From: an uncultured bacterium
GTDB taxonomy: Bacteria > Actinomycetota > Actinomycetes > S36-B12
Assembly: GCA_903896585.1 (NCBI GenBank)
Contig: CAITYI010000429.1
Coordinates: 1 to 5,625, forward strand
Reading direction: 5' to 3'
DNA: 5,625 nt
Part shown: positions 5,395-5,625 of the stretch, one piece after another
How positions within the stretch are numbered: position 1 is the stretch's first letter
Layout of the letters: every line of letters begins with the position of its first letter
Notes under the pieces: model-generated
Databases searched by the model: none
What the model was told of the DNA's origin: nothing
The model's input: only the letters and a program-made list of their open reading frames with translations
Position numbers and translations under genes: made by a program

Positions 5395-5514
5395 ATTTCA
5401 CTTCACCCATGAATAGGAATGACCTAATAATCTAACGAAATCCCCCGGTCGAACTATCCACACGAGGTTATGCATACGGTTATGCAATAGGTTTTGCACA
5501 CACCCCCGGCCCCG
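5395..5514 (+). repeat. 120-bp dispersed direct repeat, copy B (runs into tRNA-Arg)
   Basis: This is the gapless partner of 3121-3240. Its last seven bases are the 5' acceptor strand of tRNA-Arg, so it is the natural upstream region of that gene and copy A the displaced one. It carries CTATCCACA (5454), then TTATGCATA (5468), TTATGCAAT (5480) and TTTTGCACA (5492), the last three exactly 12 bp apart as in copy A. A weak promoter, TTCACC (5402-5407) and TAATAA (5425-5430) with 17 bp between, might drive the tRNA; copy A has CAACAA at the second box. Confidence 0.9.
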
Positions 5515-5583
5515 TAGCTCAGGGGATAGAGCGTCGGTTTCCTAAACCGTGCGTCGCATGTTCGAATCATGCCGGGGCCACCA
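5508..5583 (+). tRNA. tRNA-Arg(CCU), CCA encoded
   Basis: A complete cloverleaf of 76 bases reads AGG codons. The acceptor stem is GGCCCCG (5508-5514) with CGGGGCC (5573-5579), discriminator A and encoded CCA (5581-5583). D stem GCTC/GAGC, anticodon loop TTCCTAA (5539-5545) with anticodon CCT at 5541-5543, five-base variable loop, T stem GCATG/CATGC with loop TTCGAAT. The pair at 27-43 (5534/5550) is T-T, so the anticodon stem has four good pairs. The rest is canonical and the gene looks functional. Confidence 0.96.
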
Positions 5584-5585
5584 AG

Positions 5586-5600
5586 TCTTTTTCTTTATTT
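5586..5600 (+). terminator. T-rich tract after tRNA-Arg
   Basis: A T-rich run including TTTTT (5588-5592) begins three bases after the CCA. No separate hairpin precedes it. It may end tRNA transcription or simply be AT-rich flank. Confidence 0.3.
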
Positions 5601-5625
5601 GCAAGGATTTTTGGCTTTTCGATGC

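Noticed and set aside
3121..5514. CRISPR array
   Set aside because: There are only two 120-bp copies, far apart, and the short 12-bp and 14-bp repeats have no spacers of uniform unique sequence.

Overview
The window looks like a chromosomal segment of an actinobacterium of moderate GC content. The evidence is the actinobacterial style of the tRNA-Arg(CCU) with encoded CCA, a CUT1 sugar-permease pair with no ATPase gene beside it, a GTG-started secreted protein with Cys-paired Ig-like domains and an octapeptide-repeat tail, and GC-leaning but mixed codon use. The phylum call is an inference; no species can be named from the sequence.

Left part (1-3015, + strand): the 3' part of a MalF/UgpA-type permease gene enters from the left edge. 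It overlaps a MalG/UgpE-type permease by ATGA. Then comes a ROK-family regulator with an N-terminal winged helix. Between the second permease and the regulator lie five tandem 14-bp repeats. They form an unbroken chain of five tiny ORFs (4-5 codons each), and every stop overlaps the next start as ATGA, from the permease stop to the regulator start. The three genes are read as one translationally coupled sugar uptake and control operon. The regulator probably senses the imported sugar or a derivative. The binding protein, if present, should lie to the left, and the ATPase is not in the window.

Middle (3016-3579): about 560 bp without a confident gene, between convergent genes. It holds the first copy (A) of a 120-bp repeat, a hairpin followed by five T, a 21-bp-phased direct repeat that recalls an IS21-family end, a doubtful 50-codon GTG ORF, and several inverted repeats.

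Right part (3580-5625): a minus-strand gene for a 530-residue secreted protein. Its order is signal peptide, carboxypeptidase-regulatory-like domain, two Ig-like domains, Gly/Pro/Thr linker, then 19 gapless octapeptide repeats. It has a recognisable promoter with a perfect 9-bp inverted repeat over the expected transcription start. Upstream of it lies the second copy (B) of the 120-bp repeat. Copy B runs without gaps into the first 7 nt of a tRNA-Arg(CCU) gene. Copies A and B (97/120 identical by hand alignment) therefore bracket the surface-protein gene, and both end at the same point of the tRNA acceptor stem. The surface-protein gene may thus be an accessory islet placed at the 5' side of a tRNA gene.

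The strongest candidates for something undescribed are the ATGA mini-ORF ladder (1733-1810) and the repeat-flanked islet with its 12-bp-phased, DnaA-box-like motifs.
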